DNA of 64,000 nucleotides from Fimbriimonas sp. (lineage in GTDB: Bacteria > Armatimonadota > Fimbriimonadia > Fimbriimonadales > Fimbriimonadaceae), in NCBI GenBank assembly GCA_029866005.1, contig JARXAE010000025.1, positions 1-64,000 of the forward strand. The letters are read 5' to 3'. A model generated the notes under the pieces. That model worked only from the letters and a program-made list of their open reading frames with translations, did not search any database and was not told where the DNA came from. The translations under genes were made by a program, and so were the position numbers. Shown one piece after another: positions 38,594 to 47,686 of the stretch (the stretch's first letter is position 1; each line of letters begins with the position of its first letter).

Positions 38594-38951
38594 GTAATGA
38601 GAGTTCGGGGATTCTGGCGAAGTCTGCAGTATTGCGTGTCACCAGGCTGGTGCCGTTGACGATCGCGGTCGCGGCAATCCAGATGTCGTTGGTTCCGCCA
38701 ACGGTTTTTTGGCGACCGAGTCGGTGGATGAGTTGAGCGTATTTTGCGGCGACTAGCTCGTCGGTTGGTAGTACCTCGAAACTCTGGAGGAAGGTCAGCC
38801 CGGGCTGGGGGTTCGGCGCGAACGGAACTAGGAACTCACCGATGACGATGGGGCAAACGTGTAGTTTGCTCTCGCCAGCTCGAAAAATGAGCTTGAGGGC
38901 ACCCGGGTCGCCTTTCGCTAAGTCGATGAGGAAACAGGTGTCAAGAAGCAA
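38583..38951 (-). CDS. vapC: VapC-like PIN-domain toxin
   Basis: 122 aa; MLLDTCFLIDLAKGD, VIGEF, GTNDIWIAATAIVNGTSLVTRNTADFARI acidic PIN pattern. Confidence 0.9.
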   Translation of the reverse strand: MLLDTCFLIDLAKGDPGALKLIFRAGESKLHVCPIVIGEFLVPFAPNPQPGLTFLQSFEVLPTDELVAAKYAQLIHRLGRQKTVGGTNDIWIAATAIVNGTSLVTRNTADFARIPELSLLSY

Positions 38952-39177
38952 TGTCTTCGACCCTGTCCTGATTGAGAATCATTGCTTCCTGCTCAGGAGA
39001 GATCTCGAGTTTTAGCTCTCCGGAAGTAATTGCCCTGTAAAGAGATGCACCCGTCCACTTCTCTCCGCTTTTCTTCATTCGTCTGATCACTTGAGAAAAC
39101 GATTCGCTAGGATGCTCGCGACTGTCCACGAGCCAGTCGTAGACATCGAGTTCAATGCTGATTGTCTTGGTAGCCAT
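38941..39177 (-). CDS. vapB: VapB-like antitoxin
   Basis: MATKTISIELDVYDWLVDSREHPSESFSQVIRRMKKSG (PF02697/DUF217-like); overlaps the PIN toxin gene. Confidence 0.82.
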   Translation of the reverse strand: MATKTISIELDVYDWLVDSREHPSESFSQVIRRMKKSGEKWTGASLYRAITSGELKLEISPEQEAMILNQDRVEDIAS

Positions 39178-39182
39178 GCATG

Positions 39183-39200
39183 AATTGTACACGAACAATT
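39183..39200. promoter_or_regulatory. putative VapB operator palindrome
   Basis: AATTGT-ACACGA-ACAATT just upstream of the antitoxin start. Confidence 0.4.
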
Positions 39201-39237
39201 GAGATTCGTCGTTCTGGTAAAATTTAAACGTTCATTC

Positions 39238-39323
39238 GGGCGAGTGGCGAAATTGGTAGACGCACTGGATTTAGGTTCCAGCGGTTAATAGCCGTGAGAG
39301 TTCGACTCTCTCCTCGCCCACCA
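39238..39323 (+). tRNA. tRNA-Leu(TAG)
   Basis: GGGCGAGTGGCGAAATTGGTAGACGCACTGGATTTAGGTTCCAGCGGTTAATAGCCGTGAGAGTTCGACTCTCTCCTCGCCCACCA: TAG anticodon, long variable arm, CCA. Confidence 0.95.
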
Positions 39324-39441
39324 CTTTTTGCTCGTTGATTCTCGGCGATCTCCTAGTCCCTTAGTCCCGGACGCCTTAAAAGTTGACATATCATTGACCT
39401 TGTGGGGTCGATTTGATGGACCTCCGGATTGGGAAGATCAC

Positions 39442-39951
39442 ATGAAGTCAGTGCTTGTCTCCGTAACTCTCGTCGGTGCAACTCTTGCCCTCGCTGCCGG
39501 TGCCGGCATCGAAGAGGGCTGTCGAGGTCGTGGTTGGATGATGTCGAATAACAACCGCAAGGTTCGTTTTGAGATCGAAGTGAAGAAAGTGACCCGCGAA
39601 GCAAGGTTCGAGGTTGGCGGTTCCGCCAAGTTTCGATCCGAATTTCGGGATGGCGAGCGAAACGTCGCCGTCGCGGCGGGGTTCCTTCGATGTGCACGTT
39701 TTGCCAAGAGCAAGAACGTCGCGGAATTTGCAGGTGAGGCGACGATGTACCGCAGCGTTGACGGGAAGGTCGTGTACGAGGCGAAGGGCTATCTGCTCGT
39801 TGTTGCGACCGACCGGCGTGCGCCAAACGCGACGACGGGTAACCGGGATGTCATTCGCTACAAGTTCGTTCCACGGGAGCGCGGAGAGACGCTTGAGGTC
39901 ACTGGTGAAGTGATTGATGGCGACGTCCAGGTTTACGACAAGAGGCTCTAA
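39442..39951 (+). CDS. secreted hypothetical protein
   Basis: MKSVLVSVTLVGATLALAAGAGI signal peptide; 169 aa within ORF 39328..39951. Confidence 0.6.
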   Translation: MKSVLVSVTLVGATLALAAGAGIEEGCRGRGWMMSNNNRKVRFEIEVKKVTREARFEVGGSAKFRSEFRDGERNVAVAAGFLRCARFAKSKNVAEFAGEATMYRSVDGKVVYEAKGYLLVVATDRRAPNATTGNRDVIRYKFVPRERGETLEVTGEVIDGDVQVYDKRL

Positions 39952-39970
39952 GAGCACCCTTCAACATATC

Positions 39971-40001
39971 AAGGGGTCTCGACTGTTTGTCGAGACCCCT
40001 T
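39971..40001. terminator. hairpin terminator between convergent genes
   Basis: aaggggtctcgac-tgttt-gtcgagacccctt. Confidence 0.8.
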
Positions 40002-40027
40002 CACTTGTTGGTTCGGTTATTGGAAGC

Positions 40028-40384
40028 TTAGGCTTCGGTGGTTTCTTCGGCTTCCGCGGTACCGGAGCCGATGACGCCGTCCTTGTTGAGGTCTTTGCCG
40101 GTTACGTTTTCTGCAACTTCGACGGCTTTGTCCTTGAGATCACCAAGCACCCCGCCAACCTTGCCCATCAAGCCACCTGCGGCTTCTTTGGCGTCGCCAG
40201 CGACGTGCTCGACTTTATCTTTCACATCACCTGCGACGTCAACGGTTTTGTCCTTGATGTCTCCGGCAACGTCGACTGCCTTATCTTTTACATCGCCCGC
40301 TACATCTACGGCCTTATCTTTGAGGTCGCCTGCGACGTCTGCAGCTTTTTCTGCCATTTCTTTTGCCTTGTCAAATATGCTCAT
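40028..40384 (-). CDS. 11-mer-repeat LEA-like/amphipathic helical protein
   Basis: 118 aa; tandem AVDVAGDVKDK-type repeats (AADVAGDLKDK AVDVAGDVKDK AVDVAGDIKDK TVDVAGDVKDK ...). Confidence 0.8.
   Translation of the reverse strand: MSIFDKAKEMAEKAADVAGDLKDKAVDVAGDVKDKAVDVAGDIKDKTVDVAGDVKDKVEHVAGDAKEAAGGLMGKVGGVLGDLKDKAVEVAENVTGKDLNKDGVIGSGTAEAEETTEA
40180..40350. repeat. 33-bp tandem repeats within LEA-like CDS
   Basis: Repeated units of the type 'gacgtcnacggctttgtccttgatgtcncc', each encoding an 11-residue repeat. Confidence 0.75.
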
Positions 40385-40453
40385 TTTTCTCCGGTCTGCC
40401 CAGGTAATTTCCGCAGGCTACTTCTAGTATGGATTAGATTCGTCCGGTTTGGA

Positions 40454-41197
40454 TCAGTGGGGCTTCGAAATGCTTGATGCACCGCTAGCACTGGCCGAAG
40501 AGGTGTTGAAATGACCGCTAATGTCCACCTTTGATGCGCCTGATGCGACCGCCTTCAGCTTCCCGCCAGATAGTTTCCCGGAGATTTGGCTGGCGCCGGA
40601 GGCATTGACTGTCGCTGAATTCGCGGTTCCGGAGAGGCTTAGTTTCGATGCGCCGGAGACATCTGCAACAAGAGAATCGAGGGTCAACGTGCCGAAGCTG
40701 ATCTGACTAGCACCAGAAGCATCGACCTTGAGGCTCGAAGGGGCTCCGAATATGCTCATCTTGGTTGCGCCAGATGTCTTGAGGTCGAGAGGATGTTTGC
40801 CGATGTTTTTCAGCTCAACCTTAGCGGCACCGCTTGCGTCAAAGGCGGAGATTTTTGCGGTTCGGCCAGTGATTCGGAATCCTTTTTCTGTGGTGATTGA
40901 GCCCTTTGTCGTGACGTAGAGGGTGCCATTTTCAACCTTGGTTTCGATCATTGAGAGCAGGTTGGATTCGGCGCTGATGGTGAGCGGACCCGGAGTGCTT
41001 TCGAAGAATTGGCCTTCGAACGAGGAACCGATCACGACTTTGGTGTAAGGCGCGACGTTTCGATTCTGGTTGGTGACCTTTCCGTTACCCTTGACGGTCG
41101 GATAGCTCTTGGAGGTGCTTTGGGCGATGTGTGAACCTGCATAAACGTAGCCACCGAGGGCAAGTAATCCGACGGGAAGGAGGAGGAGCGCTTTCAT
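40454..41197 (-). CDS. DUF2807 / GIN-domain (putative auto-transporter adhesin head-like) protein
   Basis: 247 aa; VIGSSFEGQFFESTPGPLTISAESNLLSMIETKVENGTLYVTTKG followed by repeated A/S-G-A-S-K/Q-(L/I)S beta-helix-like motifs. Confidence 0.85.
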   Translation of the reverse strand: MKALLLLPVGLLALGGYVYAGSHIAQSTSKSYPTVKGNGKVTNQNRNVAPYTKVVIGSSFEGQFFESTPGPLTISAESNLLSMIETKVENGTLYVTTKGSITTEKGFRITGRTAKISAFDASGAAKVELKNIGKHPLDLKTSGATKMSIFGAPSSLKVDASGASQISFGTLTLDSLVADVSGASKLSLSGTANSATVNASGASQISGKLSGGKLKAVASGASKVDISGHFNTSSASASGASSISKPH

Positions 41198-41239
41198 GCA
41201 GATGTGTACGGCGCGCCGACTGCTTTGGGTTCCAGTCTC

Positions 41240-42349
41240 TTAGATGGGACGGCCAAACTGCCCAGAGGACGGGTCAAAGTGGGTTGTTTGAACAGTTGGA
41301 AGTCTAAGATTGAGCTGCTCAGCCATTGCCTTCATTCCCGGATTTTCGGTGGCAAAGTGCCCGGCGGCAACGATGGCGAGTCTCGCGTTGGTGGCTTCGA
41401 TCGAGATGTGGTGTTTCACTTCCCCGGTGACGAAGACATCCGCTCCGGCTCCGAGGGCATTCTTCCACTCTCCATCGGCGGATCCCCCGACAACAGCGAC
41501 CTTTTCAACCATTCTTTGGGGATCGCCCCAGGCCATGCTTCTCGTGCCGAGTGCGGCGTCGGTTTGACTTAGGAATTGTTGGAAGGTGATGGGAGCAGGC
41601 AACGCACCGATACGACCACTCGGTTGTTCCTCAAGAGGGGCAAGAGGGATGACATCGAATGCGGGTTGCTCGTAGTTGTGCCTCTCGATCATCGCGGAGA
41701 TGACCTCGGACACATTGTGGGTCGGGCTGATCATTTCGATCTTGGTTTCTTCGATCTCGTCGGATTTACCAATTCTTCCGGTGTAGGGGTTGGAACCTGG
41801 GAGCGGTTCGAATGTGCCGACTCCTTGGGCTTTGAAACCGCAACGTCGGTAGTTGCCGATGTTTCCAGCGCCATGCTCGGCCATGACATCCAGAAGGATG
41901 TCTTCTTGTTCTTGCTGACAGAAGACGATGATTTTGCTATATGGGACGCTTGCAGCGGAGCCAAAGGAAGTGAGATTTTGAAGACCGAGGAGACCGGCGA
42001 GGGTGTCATTGATTCCGCCGGGTGCCGAGTCCCAGTTCGTATGAGCAGCGATATGGGAGATTCCGCGCTTCGCCAGTGCGAGAGCAAATGCGGTGTCATC
42101 GTTTCCATCGGTGATCGACTTGGTTCCCCCCCAAAGAATGGGATGGTGGGTTATGACAAGTTCGGCACCCGTGGCAACGGCTTGATCGACAAGCGCGGGC
42201 GATGGATCAAGTGCCGTTATGATTTTGGTGACTTCGGCTGACTGCGATCCAACGAGGAGGCCTACATTATCGAAGTCGAATGCCCAACGAACGGGGGTGA
42301 AGGATTCTAGTGTTCGGAGGACGTCGTTGACGGTGAGCATCCTTAGCAT
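41240..42349 (-). CDS. Nif3-like dinuclear metal center hexameric protein
   Basis: 369 aa; LVITHHPILWGGTKSI, HIAAHTNWDSAPGGINDTLA, VFVTGEVKHHISIEA, AGHFATENPGMKAMAEQLN. Confidence 0.93.
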   Translation of the reverse strand: MLRMLTVNDVLRTLESFTPVRWAFDFDNVGLLVGSQSAEVTKIITALDPSPALVDQAVATGAELVITHHPILWGGTKSITDGNDDTAFALALAKRGISHIAAHTNWDSAPGGINDTLAGLLGLQNLTSFGSAASVPYSKIIVFCQQEQEDILLDVMAEHGAGNIGNYRRCGFKAQGVGTFEPLPGSNPYTGRIGKSDEIEETKIEMISPTHNVSEVISAMIERHNYEQPAFDVIPLAPLEEQPSGRIGALPAPITFQQFLSQTDAALGTRSMAWGDPQRMVEKVAVVGGSADGEWKNALGAGADVFVTGEVKHHISIEATNARLAIVAAGHFATENPGMKAMAEQLNLRLPTVQTTHFDPSSGQFGRPI

Positions 42350-42520
42350 TATGGCGGTTGCGTAGTCTTGAGTCTCTAGTCTTGAGTCTTGAGCAATGAA
42401 GCCAGCAGCGGGGCAGGACTCTGTTGAACCGGCTATTGTGTTTAAGTTGGCCGAGCGGAGCTCTGGTTATTCAAAGCGAGAACAAGTTTTCGCACTCCAA
42501 ACCGATCTCCAGAAACAAAG

Positions 42521-42543
42521 AGGGGAGGCGTCTTGCCTCCCCT
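42521..42543. terminator. hairpin terminator
   Basis: AGGGGAGGC-GTCTT-GCCTCCCCT with T-rich flanks on both strands. Confidence 0.7.
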
Positions 42544-42557
42544 TTCTTTGCTTCGTT

Positions 42558-42758
42558 TCACCTTGGTGCAACTGCTACCGTATTTAGATTGATTGAATAA
42601 TTGCTCTTTTCGCTTCGTTGCGAACAATACGACGCCAATTTCCGCATTGCGACCGCTGTCGCTTCGTCAACCGGCCCAGGGCTGGTTAAACAAAGTCCCA
42701 ACAGTGCGAATGCTTCGTCCTCGGTGAGCTTCAGTCCTCTGTTTGTCAGAGATTCCAT
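42558..42758 (-). CDS. small hypothetical protein
   Basis: 66 aa, followed by a hairpin terminator on the minus strand. Confidence 0.45.
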   Translation of the reverse strand: MESLTNRGLKLTEDEAFALLGLCLTSPGPVDEATAVAMRKLASYCSQRSEKSNYSINLNTVAVAPR

Positions 42759-42894
42759 GATTGCTCCTCCTTGGTCTTTTCGACACAGTCAGTGTACGGC
42801 AAGTTCGGTGCCATTCGCCATTTATCGGTTTTGTTATGGGATTCTTCATAGTTGATGGGGATTGAGGCCTAGGAAATCCTTCAGCCATCAGGCT

Positions 42895-42945
42895 TCAGCT
42901 GTCAGCGTTGTAACGAAGCACTGGTGGTTGAGGGCTGACAGCTGA
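42895..42945. repeat. 12-bp perfect inverted repeat upstream of DUF1385 gene
   Basis: tcagctgtcagc (42895-42906) / gctgacagctga (42934-42945). Confidence 0.7.
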
Positions 42946-42962
42946 GAGCTATACTTAACTCG

Positions 42963-43967
42963 ATGTCCAAGGATGAATTCCTGAGTGTTGGCGGTCAAGC
43001 GATCATCGAGGGAGTGATGATGAGGTCGCCGAAGTACTTTGCGGTCGCTTGCCGAGCACCCAACGGCGAACTGGTGGTGAAAGCCGAGCCGTTGGAGAAG
43101 ACGTGGATTGGTCGCCAGAAGTGGCTGAAGACGCCGTTTTTGCGAGGGTCGTGGGCTTTGTTGGATGCGATGTCGCTGGGGATTCGGGCGATGAAGTTTG
43201 CTTCGGATATTCAGTTGGCTCCGGAGTATCAAAAGCCAGAAGATAAGGTTGTTGAAGCTGGAGACACGGCAGCGAAGAACTCACAACCGGTGGCTTCGAA
43301 GGCGATCCAAGACGGTGTCGTCGCCGGAACGATTGTTGTATCCCTTGCTTTCAGCCTTTTCCTTTTTAAGTATCTGCCTCAAGTTGGCGGAACGACTTTG
43401 CGCCAAAAGTTTGATCTTGGCCCACAGGTGACGAACTTGCTCGTCGAGACGATCAAGTTTGTGTTCTTCATTGGCTACCTCTTGCTGATCAGCCAGATGA
43501 AGCAGGTGAAGGAGGTCTTTATGTACCACGGCGCGGAGCATAAGGCGATCAATACCTATGAAGCCGAGCAGGAACTGACGCTGGAGAATTGTAAGGCTCA
43601 GACGCGGTTGCACCCTCGGTGCGGAACCTCTTTTGCGATTATTGTTTTGCTCCTCGGGTTTGTGATCTTCCCTTGGATTCCTCGGTTTGAGGATCACTTC
43701 ACGCAGTTCAAGGGCAACACCTTGATGATTGCGCTAGGCAACTTTATCTATCACATTGCGGTTCTGCCGTTCATTGCGGGGATCGCCTATGAGCTGCTTC
43801 GTTTTGCCGGGAAGTTTCGGGATAACGCAGCGATCATGGTGATGTTCAAGCCTGGTTTGTGGACTCAGTTGATCACGACTTCGGAGCCTCGCGATGACCA
43901 AATCGAGGTGGCTTTGGATTCGCTGAAGGCTTGCCTTGCTGGCGAAGAGACTCTGAAGGCTTCGTAA
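42963..43967 (+). CDS. DUF1385 family membrane protein (YqhQ-like)
   Basis: 334 aa; VGGQAIIEGVMMRSPKYFAVACR, YHGAEHKAINTYEAEQELTLENCKAQTRLHPRCGTSFAIIV. Confidence 0.93.
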   Translation: MSKDEFLSVGGQAIIEGVMMRSPKYFAVACRAPNGELVVKAEPLEKTWIGRQKWLKTPFLRGSWALLDAMSLGIRAMKFASDIQLAPEYQKPEDKVVEAGDTAAKNSQPVASKAIQDGVVAGTIVVSLAFSLFLFKYLPQVGGTTLRQKFDLGPQVTNLLVETIKFVFFIGYLLLISQMKQVKEVFMYHGAEHKAINTYEAEQELTLENCKAQTRLHPRCGTSFAIIVLLLGFVIFPWIPRFEDHFTQFKGNTLMIALGNFIYHIAVLPFIAGIAYELLRFAGKFRDNAAIMVMFKPGLWTQLITTSEPRDDQIEVALDSLKACLAGEETLKAS

Positions 43968-44009
43968 GCCAGACTCGGTACATGTACGGGGCGGTACCCT
44001 TATGGGTCT

Positions 44010-45563
44010 ATGCCAGTCCGCGTTCGATTTGCGCCAAGCCCGACAGGGCTCCTTCATGTGGGAGCCTTGCGCACGGTTCTGTACGACTATTTGCTTCGTC
44101 AGAAAGAGGGCGGTTCGTGCATTTTGCGCATTGAGGACACTGACCGAAGTCGGTACAACCCGGATAGCGAGCACGAGTTTGTTGAAACGCTGCGGTGGGT
44201 AGGAATTGAGTTTGATGAGGGACCGCATCTTGAGGGTGGGCCACATGCTCCTTACCGACAGTCGGAGCGTCAGGCTCTGGGGATTTATGCTTCGAAGATC
44301 GCCGAACTAGAGGCGAATGGGCATGCTTATAAGGCATTTGATACGACTGAAGAGATCGAGCAGATGCGCGAGTTTCAGCAGATTAACAAGGTCCAGATCG
44401 GCTATTACGGTGGGGATTGGCGCGATGCTGATGCTTCGAAAGTTGAGGCAGCAATTGCTGAGGGCAAGCCTTACGTCATCCGGCTGAAGGTTCCTCGGGA
44501 TCGGAAGATCGTAGTCCAGGACTTGATTCGGGGTCGGGTTGAGTTTGATTCAAATACGTTGCCGGATCCTGTTTTGATTAAGGCAGACGGCATGCCGACG
44601 TATCACTTTGCGGCGATGGTGGATGACCACCTGATGGAGATCACGCACGTTTTGCGTGGCGAGGAGTGGATTTCAACTTCGCCGATTCACTGGCTGATTT
44701 TTGAGGCGTTTGGTTGGGAGCCGCCGATTTTCGTTCACTGTCCGGTCATTGTTGGGGCGGACGGAAAGAAGCTTTCTAAGCGGCACGGCGCAACTCGGGT
44801 TTTGGACTACATGGCTCAGGGGTACTTGAAGTCGGCGCTGAAGAACTTTATCGCGCTCATCGGCTGGTCGCCAGGAGACGATCGCGAGGCGATGTCGGAG
44901 CAGGAGTTGATTCAGGCGTTCTCGTTGAGTGGACTTCAGCCGAGTCCGGGTAAGTTTGACATGGAGAAGCTGAAGTGGCTGAACGGACACACGATTCGAT
45001 CCATGACCGCCGAGCAGGTCTTGGCGGAGATCGAAGGGTTGTATGCCGAAGAGCACACGAAGGGTTTCTGGGAGAATTTTGTGGATGAGGAGGTTCTTCC
45101 GAACCAGACTCCACGAGATGGGAAGGCGATTTTCGAGCGGTTCGAGAAGTTCGTTTTGTTTGCTCGGACTAACCAGGAGTATGCGCTGGAGTGCATCAAG
45201 CTTGAGCAGGAGCGGGTGACGAACCTGATTGAGTTCGGCGAGGCGTGCGAGTTCTTTATTGTCGAGGAGCCAGCGATGGATCCGAAGGCGGTTGAGAAGT
45301 GGTTTAGTCAGCCTCATGCGCGGGCTTTGTTCGATCATATTCGCTCCGTGTGTGGGGCTGCAGTACTGACTCCAGATGAGATGAAGGCAGCTTTGGTTGC
45401 TTTCCAGGAAGCCAACGGGATTGAGAAGTTGGGACCAATCGTTCACCCGACCCGGGTTGCTTTAACGGGTAAGACGTTTGGGCCGGGGCTATTTGAGTTG
45501 ATGTCAGTTCTCGGTCCAGATAGGATTGTCAAGCGGATTGACCGTGCACTTGCGATGCTATGA
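44010..45563 (+). CDS. gltX: glutamyl-tRNA synthetase
   Basis: 517 aa; VRFAPSPTGLLHVGALRTVLYDYLLR, LRIEDTDRSRY, KLSKRHGATRVLDY (KMSKS-like). Confidence 0.97.
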   Translation: MPVRVRFAPSPTGLLHVGALRTVLYDYLLRQKEGGSCILRIEDTDRSRYNPDSEHEFVETLRWVGIEFDEGPHLEGGPHAPYRQSERQALGIYASKIAELEANGHAYKAFDTTEEIEQMREFQQINKVQIGYYGGDWRDADASKVEAAIAEGKPYVIRLKVPRDRKIVVQDLIRGRVEFDSNTLPDPVLIKADGMPTYHFAAMVDDHLMEITHVLRGEEWISTSPIHWLIFEAFGWEPPIFVHCPVIVGADGKKLSKRHGATRVLDYMAQGYLKSALKNFIALIGWSPGDDREAMSEQELIQAFSLSGLQPSPGKFDMEKLKWLNGHTIRSMTAEQVLAEIEGLYAEEHTKGFWENFVDEEVLPNQTPRDGKAIFERFEKFVLFARTNQEYALECIKLEQERVTNLIEFGEACEFFIVEEPAMDPKAVEKWFSQPHARALFDHIRSVCGAAVLTPDEMKAALVAFQEANGIEKLGPIVHPTRVALTGKTFGPGLFELMSVLGPDRIVKRIDRALAML

Positions 45564-46048
45564 AACCGGTTCAGGAGTCGCCCCGTACTGATTCGACAAT
45601 GACTTTGGAGATTCCGAAGAAGGATCAGGGTTTAGCGATGGTGATGAACCTGGCGTCGATTCCGCTACCGTACGTGGCTCCGATTGCGGGTTTGATTATC
45701 GGGGCGAGGTCGCCCTATGCCAAGTTTCACTCTTACCGAATGCTCATCGAGCAAGTCATTGGCACCATTATCGCGGGGATCCTGATTGCTTGCAGCTTGT
45801 CCTACAGCCTCTGGAAAATGAAGGAGGATGGCGTTCTAGATGCAAGCGGATTGCATTTGGAAAAGATCGGATGGGTTGGCATCATTGTCAAAAGTGCGCT
45901 GACCTGGGTTCTGTTTGCTCTTTGGGGGCTGTGGAATACGTTGAACTCGTTGAAGGATGCGATGGAGGCGGGGCGAGGCTATTTGCCGCCGAAGCCGCGC
46001 TGGTCAGAGCGGCTGGCGATGAAGTGGTCTGGGCTTGGTAAAGGGTAA
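45560..46048 (+). CDS. multi-TM membrane protein, hypothetical
   Basis: 162 aa with three hydrophobic segments; overlaps gltX stop. Confidence 0.6.
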   Translation: MKPVQESPRTDSTMTLEIPKKDQGLAMVMNLASIPLPYVAPIAGLIIGARSPYAKFHSYRMLIEQVIGTIIAGILIACSLSYSLWKMKEDGVLDASGLHLEKIGWVGIIVKSALTWVLFALWGLWNTLNSLKDAMEAGRGYLPPKPRWSERLAMKWSGLGKG

Positions 46049-46088
46049 AACTGAGCTTCGGTTTCAAGGGCGAGCCGCGATTTGATCC

Positions 46089-47072
46089 ATGAATCTCGTT
46101 GATGTAACTGTTATCGGTGGCGGCCCTTGCGGGTTGTTTGCCTCGTTTTATGCCGGCCTGCGCGGGATGTCCGTAAGGATTATTGATTCCCTTCCGGAGC
46201 TTGGGGGGCAGCTGATGGCCCTTTATCCAGAGAAGTACATCTTTGATATGCCGGGATTCCCAAAGGTTTTGGCGAAGGAATTGGCGCGTGATCTTATCGC
46301 TCAGGGGACGCAGTTTCACCCGAAGTTGGTGTTGGAGAACACGGCGGTTTCCGCGGAGGATTGCGGCGATCATTGGATGCTGCGGACCGATAAGGGCATG
46401 GAGTTGCGGACTCGCACCGTAATTATTTCGGCGGGGGCAGGCGCGTTTTCGCCGACGAAGATCGGAGTTGAACGGGAAGACGAGTTTGTGGGGAAGAGCG
46501 TGTTTTACGGGGTTCGAGATCGTTCGATTTTCACAGGTAAGAAGTTGCTGATTGTTGGCGGCGGCGACTCTGCGTTTGACTGGGCGATGAACCTCAACGA
46601 CATTGCCGAAAGTATCACGCTGGTGCACCGTCGGGACGTTTTTAAGGCTCATGACCATTCGGTCGAAGTCGTGCGTAATTCCAGCGTACTTATGAAGCTG
46701 TTTTTTGTTGTGAAGGAACTTCACGGTTCAGACGGCAAACTGGAGGCGGTGACCCTGGAGAACACCCAGACGAAGGAGCTTGAGCGAGTTGAGGCGGATG
46801 CGATCTGCGTCAATATCGGGTTCAAGTCCTCGCTTGGCCCGCTGAAGGAGTGGGGTCTGGAGATTGAGAAAAACCAGATCAAAGTGGACTCAAAGTTCGA
46901 GACTAACCTCTCTCGAATCTTCGCGGTTGGGGACGTTGCAACGCATGGCTCAAAGCTGAAGTTGATTGCAACGGGAGTTGGCGAAGCGGCGACCGCGGTT
47001 TGTTTTGCGAAAACGTACATCGATCCCGATGCGAAGCTGTTCCCAGGTCATAGCAGCGATATGGAACTATAA
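46089..47072 (+). CDS. thioredoxin reductase-like ferredoxin-NADP+ reductase (YumC type)
   Basis: 327 aa; VTVIGGGPCGLFASFYAGLRGMSVRIIDSLPELGGQLMALYPEKYIFDMPGFP, LLIVGGGDSAFDWAMNL, no CxxC. Confidence 0.92.
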   Translation: MNLVDVTVIGGGPCGLFASFYAGLRGMSVRIIDSLPELGGQLMALYPEKYIFDMPGFPKVLAKELARDLIAQGTQFHPKLVLENTAVSAEDCGDHWMLRTDKGMELRTRTVIISAGAGAFSPTKIGVEREDEFVGKSVFYGVRDRSIFTGKKLLIVGGGDSAFDWAMNLNDIAESITLVHRRDVFKAHDHSVEVVRNSSVLMKLFFVVKELHGSDGKLEAVTLENTQTKELERVEADAICVNIGFKSSLGPLKEWGLEIEKNQIKVDSKFETNLSRIFAVGDVATHGSKLKLIATGVGEAATAVCFAKTYIDPDAKLFPGHSSDMEL

Positions 47073-47179
47073 TTTTTCAAAAGTGGTAGACAGATGTGCC
47101 TTTAGATCGCCTATTATTGGAGTAGGGATTGTTACATAGCAAGTGCACGAATCCGCCTCCGCATGTAGGAGCATAGAAA

Positions 47180-47686
47180 ATGACAACACCACACGAAAGC
47201 AAAGCAGTTGCGAACTGGTTTCTGGAACGTTTTTTCCGGGAGTCCCGCGAATGCACTCAGTTGCATATTAACAAACTGGTCTTTATTGCACATGGCTGGC
47301 ACTTGGCACTTGATGATAATGGTCAAGGTTTGATTGCCGAGAAAGCAGTTGCGTGGAAGCACGGACCCGTCATTCCCTCTTTACGAGACGAATTTCGGAA
47401 CTTTGAGGCCAAGCCGATCAGCAGGCTGGCTAACGAGCAGTTGGATTGGGACACGGTTATTGTGCCTAAGCTGGATTTGGACAGCGATCCGCTCTCCTCA
47501 ATTCTCCTGCCGTGGATTGACAAGCACTACGGCCATCTGTCCGCCGGGCAACTGATCCAAGTAACCCATGAACCAGGAAGCCCTTGGGATCAAGTGACTA
47601 AAGGCGGAACCCATATTGGTTACAACCAGGAGATTCCGAACAGCATAATCAGGAGCTATTACACTGACCTCAAGCAACGACTTTAA
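47180..47686 (+). CDS. Panacea/DUF4065 (SocA/GepA-like) domain protein, putative antitoxin
   Basis: 168 aa; AVANWFLERF...LHINKLVFIAHGWHLAL, AVAWKHGPVIPSLRDEFRNF, LSAGQLIQVTHEPGSPW. Confidence 0.88.
   Translation: MTTPHESKAVANWFLERFFRESRECTQLHINKLVFIAHGWHLALDDNGQGLIAEKAVAWKHGPVIPSLRDEFRNFEAKPISRLANEQLDWDTVIVPKLDLDSDPLSSILLPWIDKHYGHLSAGQLIQVTHEPGSPWDQVTKGGTHIGYNQEIPNSIIRSYYTDLKQRL

Noticed and set aside
40180-40350. CRISPR-like array
   Set aside because: Continuous 33-bp in-frame tandem repeats with no unique spacers; coding repeats of an LEA-like protein.
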